The notes under the pieces are model-generated. The model was not told the origin of the DNA. It saw nothing but the letters and a program-made list of their open reading frames with translations, and ran no database searches. This document shows, piece by piece, positions 24,301 through 33,634 of a stretch of DNA of 64,000 nucleotides. Positions within the stretch are counted from its first letter, which is position 1. Every line of letters begins with the position of its first letter. The DNA is from Castanea sativa (Eukaryota; Streptophyta; Magnoliopsida; Fagales; Fagaceae): positions 45,219,464 through 45,283,463 of the forward strand of contig NC_134015.1 of assembly GCF_040712315.1 (NCBI RefSeq), read 5' to 3'. The translations under genes were made by a program, and so were the position numbers.

Positions 24301-27300
24301 ACAACACCAATCCACCACCACCACTTTTTGCCTCCTTAAATTTTCAATGGCTAAAATTTTTCCCAAAGCTGCTGTCCAAATAAAGAAACTAACCTTCGGA
24401 GGAACTTATGGTTTCAACAATGGTTTCCATGGAAAAAAAAAAAAACTGGACTTGGGGGGTTTTAAGGCCCTATAATAAGAACAAACATCAAAACACCCCT
24501 AGTAGAGAGTTTCCAACAAATTTTATCCAACCCATTCCTTCTCCAATATCCAAAATAAATAACGTCCATAAATGATGCAACCAACTCCAATTCCCAATCT
24601 TGAACCGGTCGAGTAAATCTGATATTCCAATGGTAGTTTTCCTTTGAGGACAACAACGACTCAGCCACTGATGCATCCTTGTTACTCGCAATATTGTAAA
24701 GTTCTAGGAAGATATTTTTCAAAGGAAGCCCCTCACACCATGGATCACACCAAAATTTAATACAAGAACCATCCCCCACCTAAAAGATGATAAAAAGGAT
24801 AAAAGTCATCCCACCCCTTTCTCATATAATTCCATAAACCAACCCCGTAAGGCCCCTGCACACTACAAGAACACCACTCCCCCACCCACCCCACCCCCAC
24901 ATGCTACCATATTTTGTTTCTATCAGCCTTCTCCACAAGGCAGTCCTTTTCATAGCATATCTCCACAACCATTTTGCATTCAGTAATTTATCCCGTTCAC
25001 AACAGTGTGTTAGGGTAAATTAATTAACTATAAACACACTTCCCAAGAACTATATACTTCTATTCATAATTGAACACAAGCAGCAAAAGAGAAGCTTATA
25101 GAGTCTATGTTTGGTAACTTATGCATGCAACCCATGGGTTTTGACCCTTGACCTCACCCTCCAGCTTGCTTTTACAAGGAGAGAATGTGTCATTTGAGCT
25201 AGAACTAATGGGCTCTCCCCATGAACAAAGCCCCCTTCATTGACAGAAGATCCCTCTTTATGGGAGTATATCCGACATTTTTTGGACACCTTAAAGTCAA
25301 GTTCTAAGGATATCCAAGGACACTTCTAAAACAAAAACATAACTCCAATGACATAATTCAGAGTTTTGAGGATGAAAAAGACCTTTTCTTCAGGTGGCAA
25401 CTCTTTTGTGGAAACTACTGCAGGGGCACCATCTGGCACACTCACACAATTGCGGAACCCAGCTTCTTCCATTGCAAGCTTGTCCATTTCACCTTCAACC
25501 TATAATAATTAAGTGAAATAATAAATATGAAGGGAAATGATGATGATATCACTGAGTATCATAGAAGAATGGAAGACGTACAATAATAATATCACTTTTA
25601 TCCTTAATATCATCGAGCCCGTAAAAAATCTTTTCAGTATTTGCTTCCTGAAATAAAAGAAGAGAATTAAGAAAATCAAGATGACAGTATTATTTATTTC
25701 TAAAAGCATCAAAAGCAGAAATCCATGTTCTGAGGTCACCATCAATGTAATTCTGCAATGGGCAAGGAAAAATATCAAAAGACATTAGAATAAGCCCGTG
25801 TTCAGTAGAAGGCAGAAGGTCCAATTGCAATATTGTTACAAGGCTACACGTATAAGGGAACATAAGGTAACCTTCAATTAATTAATGGAATCCCTTTTTC
25901 ACAAAAGACTCCTGATTTTACCATCATAGCAAACAGAGGGCCTTCACAGATATTTGGCACCAACCAGAAGATTTCATCAGCCAATCAGCTGGCTTCTAAG
26001 TAAATGATATTTCATTTCCTTAAGGTCATGTATGGATGAAGAATTAAAATTTAGTATCTTAGAATTTTCAAAATGATGGATTCTACATCGATGGGAATTT
26101 CAATCCCATCAATTTAAATTTCCAGTTTCTAGATGAGTATATTTAAAAATTAAGAAATTATAATATTATAGTAGTTTCAAAGGCAATATGAAGAGTAATG
26201 GTGTTAGTATGGGAATAATAATGCCAGTTGAATTTGAATAATGATACCTTCTCCCATGGAATTCGAAGTTGAGATTTAAAAGCTTAAAATGTCAAGTCCA
26301 AAATTCCATAGAATTTGTGTTGGCCCAAGCTCCTCCACCCCCCCCCCCCCAACAAACCACAACACACACCAAAAATAAAAAATCTTAGATTTCAACTTAA
26401 AGTAAAATCCCAGTTCAAGATCCTTAATCTGAACACACTGTAAAAGTAGGTCATCCATGGGAAGATTCACCCAAGGGGCTAAAAGACATTTATGCTAAAC
26501 ACTAGCTCAGGTAACAATTATTGCTCGAACCTGCCAAAACCTTCTTGTCCACAGGAGAATAGACCCAAGGGGCTAAAAGACATTTATACTAAATACCAGC
26601 TTGGGTAGCAATTATTGCTCAAACCTGCCAAAACTTCTTGTTGCTGTCCCGGTACTTGCAACTAACAAGCTTTCCATGTTTCCAATAAGTAAATGCAATT
26701 ACAAGCTGCCAATAGAATTTCAGAAGCCATCAGAGAAAACAGAATTGTTGTCACATTTAAACTAAAGCAACCAGAATCATATATTTTCCATGTGAATAGA
26801 AATGCTTTTTTTCCCCACCATTACATTTAAAACTGAACTGGGTTTGATGTTGCTGTATCCATAGTATACTCTGTGTGCTTGGGTTATACATTTTTCATCT
26901 TAATAAAATCTGTTAATTAGCCCCACCCCCCCCCCCCCCCCAAAAAAAAAAGAAGAAGAAGAAGAAGAAAGAATTTCATGTTATCAGTTTCACGTAATAA
27001 AACTATACTCTGTTTTCTTACTTCACAGTTGGAAAGAATCTAACTTAAATTTTCTCTCAAATGGACAGTTAAATTTATTTTCATTTTATTCTTTCTCTTT
27101 TTAATTTTACTCGCCATAATATCAACATCAACTCTATATTCAGAAAATATATGTATATATATATATATATATAGATGATAATTTAATTATTACAATAAGT
27201 GGGAGAGGGACATTTTGAACCATGATTCTCCTTATAAAGGAGACTAGACAATGCCACTCAGTTACAAGGCTCTTGGCCAATGTTCATAAAAAATATCATT

Positions 27301-30300
27301 TTAATATATGCCACTAGGAAGTTGGCAACCAAAGAAATGAAACACATCCAAACCATCCGCATATTCATCAAATGGAATAAATTCTTCAATATATATATAT
27401 ATATATATATATATGATCCTAAATAATAGTTATGCCTTCATGCATCTTCTATCTCCAAGGTGAAGCCAACAATCTTCTACACTTTTGTTTATCATCTTTT
27501 TGATAAGTTAAACTTCAAAGGACTAGTGATCCAATTTATTACAATACTCATTTTTTATTGGATTTTATGCACCAAATGGGCCTTGAACCCATGGCCTCAC
27601 CCTCCATCTAGCACTTATAAGGGGAGGAGGTGCCAGTTGTGCTTGAGCTCACTGGCAAATCATTATAATATTCATATTTATATCTTGTTCTAATCCAAAC
27701 ACAACTAAGGGCTAAGGCCATCAATATGATAAAAAGTTATCAGGTTTATTGTCAATTCAGTAGTGCCATTCACCTGATCACCAGCATAACTCTTCTGCAT
27801 GACAGAATTTCTCTGCAGTGTTTCCCTTGATATTAACCGCTCGGCAAAATAACCAATTATCTGAAATTAGACAATAAAATTATATTTAGTACCTTGCATA
27901 AGGCAAAAACAATAAATTTACCGAGAAAGTAGCAGGCAAGAGCATCACAATCCAGCTAACCAATACTCAGACTTACAAGAAAACAGGAGTGTAGCACACC
28001 AAAGATTTTTTTTTTTTTTTTGACAAGTAAATAAATTTATTAAGAAAAAGGTGCTGACCAAGAACACAGGAAGTACACAAAAGAAAGCACAAAAATAAAA
28101 ACACAGAAAGAGAAAAAAGAGAACAATTATCTAAAGCCCAGGGAGTCCAGAAAGTCTACGAACAGTCAGCATAGCCTTTCCCTCCCATATGACAGATCTT
28201 CCTTAGGCTTTTTTTTTATAGGTAACAGATCTTCCTTAGGCTTATAACATGCAGTAAGCATAAACATAACAGGAAACTAACAGATATTTAGCAATCAAAT
28301 TTTACTACTAAATTAATCAATTAGGCAAAATTCATTAGTTCTATAAATTCATTATAGAACTAAGAATATCTCCTTTAAAAATGAAAAGAAAAAGGAAGAA
28401 AACATGCAACAGGTAGTTAAAATGGTAAACGGCAAAACCAAAATGCCAAGTGAAATTGAACAATTGCTTGCATTTATATTTTGAAATCCCTGTCCTCAGG
28501 ATCACATTCTAGTTAGTAATCCGTTGTACAAAACCAGAGTAACAAAATCATAATAAGAAATGATTCTTATAGACAGGTTGCATATTTTCCTTTAAGTAAG
28601 TAAAGAAAATTTTATTAATGAAAAAACATAGGGAGTGACTTAGTTATAAATGCTATATACAATACATAAAATGAATCTGAAAAACCCAGAATATTCAATG
28701 GACTTCTTGATCCAGTGATATCAAAAAAAAAAAAAAAAGGATCAGCCAAATCCAAACTTAATTCTGTCAAGAGAAAGCTCCTGCCCTTCAAAAGTGTGTC
28801 TATTTCTTTTCCACCATACAAGTTCCGCACAAAGTAGGCTTTCTATGCCAACATTTAAGTCTTACACACTGATTTTGGCATAACTAATCTACACCAAGTA
28901 CCATAAAGATAAAGACCCACAACTCCATAAACTGTGCAATGAAGCTATGGTTGTGGCACTTTGGAAAGAAGGGTAATCATCTTTACAGATGGGTTATTGG
29001 CATACAGTATGGATGCATGGGACCAATGGACAATGAAATTAGTAAGAAATATAAATCAGTGATCTTTGGAGAAGTATTAAGGCAGATTTAGATAGGTTTG
29101 CAGACTACACTAGTTTTGTGGTTGGGAATGGTAGAATAGTGTTTTTTTGCATGATAGGAGATATGCAAAAAACAGGTAGCCATGAGAGACATGCCTGTTT
29201 GAAAATAAGCAGCCGTACTTGTGCATCATGTGCTCAAGGTCCTCGTCACTGGTGGCAGAGATCGAGGAACAAATCGAGAGGTTTAAACTAGGATTTTGGA
29301 TTTTTTTTTATTTTTTATTTTTTATTTTTTTACTTTAAGAAACTCAAAATACCAGAAAGAGGTCATTTTTAGGACACCTTACAGCACAATGTGATGGAAT
29401 TAGATGGTGCATTGAATAAAAGCATAGGTTATAGACTTATAGGACAGAAATGATTCAAATGAATAAACTAGAAGTTACATGAAACTGATTTTTGGACAAA
29501 TTAGAGGGTGCAATTTGTAAGTTAGCCAATAATAAAAATAATTGCTGAAACTTAACAAACCTGGTCACAAAGTGGTTCTAATTGCAGGTTCTCCACTGTA
29601 ATTTCTCTTTGAGTCTTAACTTTGGTTATTGGGTTCAAAGATCCAGAAAGCGACCGGCTATCTGCTAAGGCCTGCCATCAAAGGGACAACATTGAACCAG
29701 TCACTTTGGCATTTAACTATTTTTAAAGGTTTCAACTAGGAATAGATATAAGTCACACACAGATGAAAACTATGTTACCCTTGTACTGCCTCTCCAGCCA
29801 CATTTTCCGCGGAAACACATCCATAAAGCAGCATCCCTAAACACTCAGAAATTTGCATCATAAAAATAGTTGCAAGTAGTTTAATATTAAATAGAAAAAT
29901 GACTTAAATGAAAAAGAACAAAAAGTATACCCATCTTCTGTAACAAAAAGAGAGAGGCTCTTCTCCTCTGAATCCCCACCTTTGCACTGACATACCAAAG
30001 TTAGCAAGTAAATACAAATTTAGCACTAGAAACAAAACTTTTCCTCACTCAAAAGAAAATGCATGCCCAAAGGCATATCTAAGTTAGGATTGAATCAGTT
30101 TGCAAACTTTGTAATACAAAAGTACACACAAATGCCCAAGATCTATAATACAAAACATGATTTCTTAAATGTTGAAACATAAAACCATGTTATGGGTGCA
30201 GCTATTTCTTTTAGATTTTAAGTTTCTTTGCTTCTATACAACTTTCTAAAGCCTCACTTTTTCTAAGTACAACTATACCACAACCAAATTTTAGCAAACA

Positions 30301-30839
30301 AGCAAATAAGATTTCAGTAAAAGGTCACATCCAAATTGACACCAAATTACTTATTTAACATTGTTTCCAATTAATGAAACTGCCTCCCCAAGAAAAATCG
30401 ATCTATCTGCTTCCAAATCTCACACGCTATATATTACCTCATAAACTGATTTCAAGATAGGCAACTCATTAAGGAGAATATACAATGCACTAATGATCCC
30501 AAGCTATTTTGACAACGTAGGAACAGTTGATTCATGGTTTCTCATCATGTTTATAGAAATAACACCAAAGAAAGAAAATATTTTCTCTTTAAAACAGTAT
30601 TGGACAAAATCTTATAAAGCATAGCACTCCAAGCATGAAAAACTGCTTTAGAAGACCCCAAGACCACCAAATCTCATTCCAAGGAATACTCTATGTCTAT
30701 TGGCCCTCAAAGCAGATCATAACACTTAGTCAACATGACTAGTCCTAGATACAATCCTCCCCACCTTATCTACCATAGCCAAGTCTCATATAGTAACAAA
30801 AGTTTTTTTTTTTTTTTTTCTCTCTTTTTTTTTTTTTTT

Positions 30840-30871
<32 letters not shown>

Positions 30872-33634
30872 GCGGAACCAATGTAAGAAACTCACCAACT
30901 TAACCAAGCTGACAATATAAAAGTCCCTATGGAAAATAAGGTTCTATTGGAAATGTTATGGAGAGACTCAAATTCAACATATTTTATTACTTCCATCTTA
31001 CACTAGACTATCTGTTTCAGTTTGTAGGAGATGTAGCCCCAAATTGACTCAAGTGCATATATTAACTGTCTAGTGATAATGAAGTTGGTACTTGTTTTCC
31101 TCCAATTTCTTTGATTCACATTTGCTACTTATTTTCTTACGTTATTTATCAAAAAAAACAAAAAAAAGTTTCCTTTAATTCAGATTAAATTCTTTTTTAT
31201 ATAACAAGTTATGGCCCAAGGGGATGGAAGGGGATATTTAAACCAGTGACCTTTGCTTCATGAGTAATAGTCCCCAACCAATTGTGCTATCCCTTGGCAT
31301 TTGAAAAACTTGAACTGCATGGCATATTTCGCTTATTATTAGAAATGAGGTCCGTATGGGGGCCATATTAATAAGTAAGATTTGAAAAAGTTGTACCTAA
31401 AAGACTAAAGCTTAAAACAGTTAAAACTAATAGGGGGAATGACACTTGACCACCCCTAAACTATACCTTCCTTTACACTTACCCCCCTTACAACCCCTAA
31501 ACTAAACCTTCCTTTACACTTACCCCCCCCCCCCACCCCCAAAAAAACTATGAGAATGTAAACTTACCCACTTACCCCCCCTAAACCATAGCCCATTTTA
31601 CACTTACCCCCCCTAAACTATACCTCTTTTTACTCTTTCCTCCCTAAACTATGAGAATATAAACTTACTTCCCTAAACAATTTCCTATGGGATGGGGTGC
31701 AAAGTGTTACACAGGTAATAGTTTGCTATTGAAAATTGTAGAAATTGAACAATTAGAAATTTGTTTGTGCAATTATATTGCTTTTTATTCCAAAAATAAA
31801 AATTGGAGGTAAAGTTGTCTACCATGACCTCTCCCACACTCCCGCAAAAGTGGGAATTTTGGGTAGTGGGTACAACATTTTAACTATATTGCTTTTTATA
31901 TGTATATGGAATAGAGCTATGCGAGTAAAATCAAATATTAAAATATAATATGTATATGTATGTATGTATATATATATATATAGGGAACCTAGCACCTTAT
32001 TATTGATAAAAAAAAATAAAAAGCATTCAGTAAGAATTCATAAACAAACTTACATTCAGACTAATTAGTTTTCAATAGAAGTTTCAGCATGAACACAATT
32101 TTTTAAGAGAATGCATTCCACTAATAGATTTACCAAACGCTGGCTAAATGTAGTAGGGCTAGCATAACAAATGGTTTTTTTCGTTGACTTTTTTTCCCCT
32201 CTTCCTCCTTTTTGTTTTCTTTCTCAAACTTCTTCCCCCTTCTCAAACCACCCCACATCAACACCCACACTAGACACTGTTCAATGACGAGTTCCCAAAT
32301 TCAATTTCGTTCAACAATATTACTTTTTGATAAAAGTTTTGTTACAATACCAAACCCATTTTCTCGTAAAAATGTAATGCACTATACTTCATGATGTCAA
32401 AATTCTCTTCTTCTTCTTTTTTTATCAGAAGAATAAGATTTATTGATATCAAAAAATGGTCACCCTAGTCTTAGCAAAATTCATTGATGTCAAAATTCAT
32501 TCTACTTACTATCATTCAAATTCTATCTGCATTAGTCTTAGCAAACGACCCCTAAAACATACAATGATATAGTAACATAGCTAAAATTAAAAGGAAATAC
32601 CATTGGACAAAGCAAGTGGTTGTATTGTCCCGGTACACATATTTCGGTGTCCATTCCAAGCTCCTCCAATTTCCGCTTCAGGATTTTCAACTGTGTTGTT
32701 TCAAGCCTATATTCTGTTGGGCTCTCCAAAATATCTTATTAAAAAAATAAAAACCATCAATCAAACAAATATATGTCCCTACAAGCCTTCATGTACCTAA
32801 ACATTCCCCCTCATAAGTACACAAATTAATTTTGATTCTCTACTAAACTTAGCAAACAAAAACATCATCTTCAAGCCTTCAAATACAAAGATAACGTGTA
32901 TATAAGTTCTCACAAACATCGTTTTATGAATTATCCAACAATCTTTGCAAAGAATAATAGCATCAACAAGTCCTCCAACACATATATAATCAATAAGGAC
33001 ATACACATAAAGAGTTTAAGGGGAAAATACCTGGTCCGGGAACATTGGCATGAGAGATGGAAGAGAAGCCATTAGTCTGGAGGGGTAAAGAATGAATTTT
33101 AGAGATGGGTTTTGAAGAAAAGGCAGAGAAGAGGGGTGTATGAGTGTTAAAGGAGTGTCTATGTGAAGAATTAGCAAATGGGATTGCAAAAGAATTGGTC
33201 TTGAACATGTTCTTGGAGCCCATCATCCAACTCTGGCTTTTGGTGTGCCCTGACAAAAATTATACTCAATAAAAAAAATTTTGAATTTAGACAAAAGCAA
33301 TAAAACCCAGAATTCTCACTACTCTTTACAACTTTATACATACACAGTCCAATACATATAAAAAAGCAACACAACATAGAAGATAAGATGCTAATGAAAT
33401 AGAGTTTGGGGCACAAATGCTTTGTTTTCAATTGTTGTGGTGGGCAAGAAAAATACCTGGTGTAGTGGGGAGCTTGAAAGAGCGAAGGGTGGTGGCACTG
33501 ACACTGACATGAGATAGAGAACGTTGGGACCAAACACGGCCCAATCTGCTGGGTGAGGTAGTACTAGTTCTAGTGGTAGAAGAAGAAGAGAATAAGAGGG
33601 TAGAGTGGAGAGGACGACGCAGACACACTCGCAT
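5593..33634 (-). CDS. TWINKLE: TWINKLE organellar DNA primase-helicase, 18 exons, 3' end outside window
   Basis: Replicative primase-helicase homologous to phage T7 gp4; in plants the family works in mitochondria and chloroplasts. Exons on the minus strand (high to low): 33457-33634, 33031-33249, 32601-32734, 29931-29986, 29779-29836, 29561-29671, 27774-27860, 26625-26705, 25582-25647, 25383-25499, 18837-18884, 18667-18752, 18527-18587, 15445-15627, 9093-9224, 7894-7955, 6493-6576, 5593-5724. All junctions are GT/AG and the phase is continuous over 1895 nt (about 631 residues), with no stop. Plant homologues are about 700 residues, so roughly 70-100 residues lie in exons left of position 1. 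The Ser/Thr/Arg-rich first 60 residues fit an organelle targeting peptide. The start at 33634 is chosen as a compact start; an in-frame ATG 40 codons upstream (33754) is possible. No lesion was seen, so the gene looks functional. Confidence 0.93.
6995..7235. mobile_element. MITE-like sequence in TWINKLE intron 16
   Basis: A 240-bp unit of C/T-rich sequence ends CCAACCAAACGAAGCCTAAA, a terminus typical of plant TIR elements. The interior is a partial inverted repeat of 'ttctctcc' words. The rest of the intron (7236-7893) holds only AT-rich sequence, including a 'ttaagcccc...' repeat at 7400-7670; no coding sequence was seen. Confidence 0.4.
10290..14140 (-). mobile_element. Old degenerate LTR retrotransposon in TWINKLE intron 14
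   Basis: Two diverged direct copies, about 10290-10605 and 13826-14140, share 'aaatagggtcccaaatt', 'ataatctaga.caatgg' and a 'gcaag.taa.aaaa' start. Each holds a minus-strand CTATTTATAG TATA-like box. Inside the right copy, 13803-13818 reads GCTCTAATACCAAGTT, the complement of a Copia-type primer-binding site. The element therefore runs on the minus strand, with its 5' LTR at 13.8-14.1 kb. The 3.2-kb interior has no recognisable protein. Ends are approximate. Confidence 0.55.
14810..15252 (+). mobile_element. 5'-truncated LINE with 15-bp target-site duplication
   Basis: The body (14825-15237) encodes a broken LINE C terminus: a [11 protein letters not shown] segment and [12 protein letters not shown], typical of the zf-RVT end of plant L1 elements. 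A 3' UTR follows with 'ctgtatactttgggtgac' and 'aataaaatc'. The body is flanked by aagtcaacaacacct (14810-14824) and aagtcaacaccacct (15238-15252), 14 of 15 identical. Confidence 0.7.
15169..15415 (+). repeat. Tandem duplication of the LINE 3' end, with AT microsatellite
   Basis: Unit 1 (15169-15268) and unit 2 (from 15269) both start GTACATCCTGTATACTTTGG and run through the LINE tail into the flanking 'aagtcaacacc.cctcaaatt'. The second unit has an expanded (TA)n run at 15331-15382, against a few repeats in the first. Confidence 0.75.
15929..18290 (-). mobile_element. Degenerate L1-type LINE in TWINKLE intron 13
   Basis: A minus-strand reverse-transcriptase fragment is open at 17756-18271. 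It has [23 protein letters not shown] and [13 protein letters not shown] (the RT motif A Asp), all standard for plant L1 RT. Farther 3', 17262-17465 reads FCDSDPEQI and GKSELMPVG; 16442-16783 keeps [11 protein letters not shown] from the zinc-knuckle end. The T-run at 15930-15951 is its poly(A) tail. Frameshifts and stops abound. Confidence 0.8.
19803..20547. mobile_element. TIR element (MITE-like), about 745 bp
   Basis: The left end reads ATGTGCCGTTTGATA (19803). The right end, complemented, reads ATGTGGCGTTTGGTA (20547). The interior repeats 'aggaatct' and 'gattcc' words and has no coding capacity. Its right end directly abuts the poly-T of the next LINE. The target-site duplication is unclear. 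Confidence 0.5.
20547..22110 (-). mobile_element. 5'-truncated L1-type LINE in TWINKLE intron 10
   Basis: The poly(A) tail appears as the T-run at 20547-20554. The 3' half of the reverse-transcriptase polyprotein is open, and the 5' end is lost near 22110, just upstream of the [14 protein letters not shown] segment. This is the best preserved LINE in the window and may be relatively young. It is inserted in the TWINKLE gene in the same orientation as the host gene. Confidence 0.85.
20668..22071 (-). CDS. LINE reverse transcriptase C-terminal region with zf-RVT domain (partial ORF)
   Basis: The open frame of 467 codons begins inside the RT thumb: [17 protein letters not shown], then [17 protein letters not shown], then WLWRFG. 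It ends with the zf-RVT zinc-binding module (about residues 325-395: [27 protein letters not shown]) and [17 protein letters not shown]. The RT catalytic YXDD part is missing because of the 5' truncation, so the product would be inactive. The first Met is internal, not a natural start. Natural plant L1 ORF2 proteins exceed 1,000 residues. Confidence 0.8.
   Translation of the reverse strand: MGCRIGSLPMTYLGMPLGASFKSPTVWNPILENFERKLAGWKKLYLSKGGRLTLLKSTLSSLPTYYLSLFTIPTHVANKIERLQRDFLWGESKLHLVGWDKVCAPLKNGGLGVRKLTTFNKALLGKWLWRFGIEETRLWRRVIALKFGEDWGGWKSKLGRGAHGCGLWRSIRMGWEDFSKNTYFEVGVGDRVKLWTDHWCGESPLQLSFPSVYGIASNKEASVASSLERLGIEERRSWNVRFIRSPNDWEMREVDDFLQTLGSNLPHTENVDRMRWKLTKNGVFDIRSFYNKLRSSAPIIFPWKGVWKVKAPRRVSFFVWTAVWDRILTGDNLRGRGLDFVDWCIMCRCNGETADHLLLHCGKASRLWSLVLRSFGLSWVLPRSIADTLFSWWNWLGKHSSSIWNLAPLCLMWCLWRERNRRTFEDMESSDDQLLASLSGTLFDWSRAWGLTSSESLPTFLSSLMCS
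22070..22194. repeat. Interleaved short direct repeats at the LINE 5' junction
   Basis: Word A, aaaagctctgctaagacatg, occurs at 22070-22089 and 22151-22170. Word B, cattaaggactccaattca, occurs at 22133-22151 and 22176-22194. The order A-B-A-B over 125 bp is not part of the normal LINE sequence. Confidence 0.75.
23205..23300 (-). repeat. SINE-like tRNA-derived repeat
   Basis: On the minus strand: 'gccaatgagctatacctcaa' (A-box region), then 'ggcacgtcttctcc', then GGTCATGGGTTCAAGAC, a B box (GGTTCAANNC type). It is related to the repeats at 5.1, 25.1 and 27.6 kb. It interrupts the remains of the Copia right LTR. Confidence 0.45.
23406..23625. mobile_element. Small TIR element with near-perfect target duplication
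   Basis: The element 23415-23616 (202 bp) starts GAGTGTGCGTTTG; its complemented right end is CAGTGTCCGTTTG. Flanks are aatttgatt (23406-23414) and aatttgaat (23617-23625), 8 of 9 identical. The size and CAGTG terminus suggest a hAT- or MULE-derived MITE; the superfamily is uncertain. It shares its interior with 985-1230. Confidence 0.65.
23828..24990 (-). mobile_element. Degenerate L1-type LINE 3' region in TWINKLE intron 10
   Basis: Minus-strand fragments: 24462-24779 with [32 protein letters not shown] and [15 protein letters not shown]. Then a frameshifted zf-RVT part with [17 protein letters not shown], and [17 protein letters not shown] near 24280. Then [19 protein letters not shown] (24048-24110). 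The T-run near 23829 is the poly(A) end. It is clearly older than the LINE at 20.5-22.1 kb. Confidence 0.75.
25130..25220 (-). repeat. SINE-like tRNA-derived repeat
   Basis: The minus strand carries 'ttctagctcaaatgacaca' followed by GGTCAAGGGTCAAAACCC about 55 nt later. These resemble degenerate pol III A and B boxes. The body 'ctggagggtgagg' is shared with the 27.6-kb copy. Confidence 0.4.
27545..27668 (-). repeat. SINE-like tRNA-derived repeat (best of its family)
   Basis: On the minus strand: 'gccagtgagctcaagcacaa' (A-box region), 'ctggcacctcctcc', 'agatggagggtgagg', then CATGGGTTCAAGGCCC with a good B box. The sequence then passes into an A-rich 3' part. All four copies of this family in the window lie on the minus strand. 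Confidence 0.5.
28007..28260 (-). repeat. Retroelement 3' tail fragment with poly(A)
   Basis: The T-run at 28007-28021 is followed by 'gacaagtaaataaatttatt', the pattern seen at the 3' ends of the minus-strand LINEs here (15.95 and 23.83 kb). A similar short tail lies at 28590-28620. The segment 28616-28910 looks like another LINE-tail scrap; no protein domain is preserved. Confidence 0.4.
29779..32734 (-). other. TWINKLE: TWINKLE exons 3-5: primase zinc-binding module
   Basis: Exons 3, 4 and 5 join into a zinc-ribbon-like segment. A CPMC motif (about residues 175-178) spans the exon 3/4 junction, followed by [12 protein letters not shown] and then a CFRGKC motif (about 203-208), giving CX2C...CX4C. 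In T7-type primases this module recognises template for primer synthesis. Animal Twinkle lacks the cysteines, whereas plant Twinkle keeps them, so this copy is predicted to retain primase function. Exons 4 and 5 are only 56 and 58 nt. Confidence 0.85.
29987..32600. other. TWINKLE intron 3: low-complexity and repeat-rich
   Basis: No coding sequence was found. It holds poly-T/poly-G tracts at 30803-30870, a C-rich imperfect tandem repeat at 31440-31690 built on 'ccctaaactatacctt' and 'tttacacttaccccc' words, a SINE-like scrap near 31220-31300 and a short TA run at 31955-31981. Confidence 0.6.

Larger units (their letters stand above)
18527..25647 (-). other. TWINKLE: TWINKLE exons 9-13: Toprim catalytic domain, split by a 6.5-kb intron
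   Basis: Exon 10 begins [14 protein letters not shown], the Toprim EG motif with its catalytic Glu (about residue 332). Exon 12 carries [16 protein letters not shown], the Toprim DxD motif (about 394 and 396). These residues bind the metal for primer synthesis. The intron between exons 10 and 11 (18885-25382) is filled with nested transposons, so transcripts must splice across about 6.5 kb in the middle of the Toprim fold. Confidence 0.88.

Noticed and set aside
30735..30920. Open frame with poly-Phe and poly-Gly
   Set aside because: Produced by poly-T and poly-G tracts that are also prone to assembly error.
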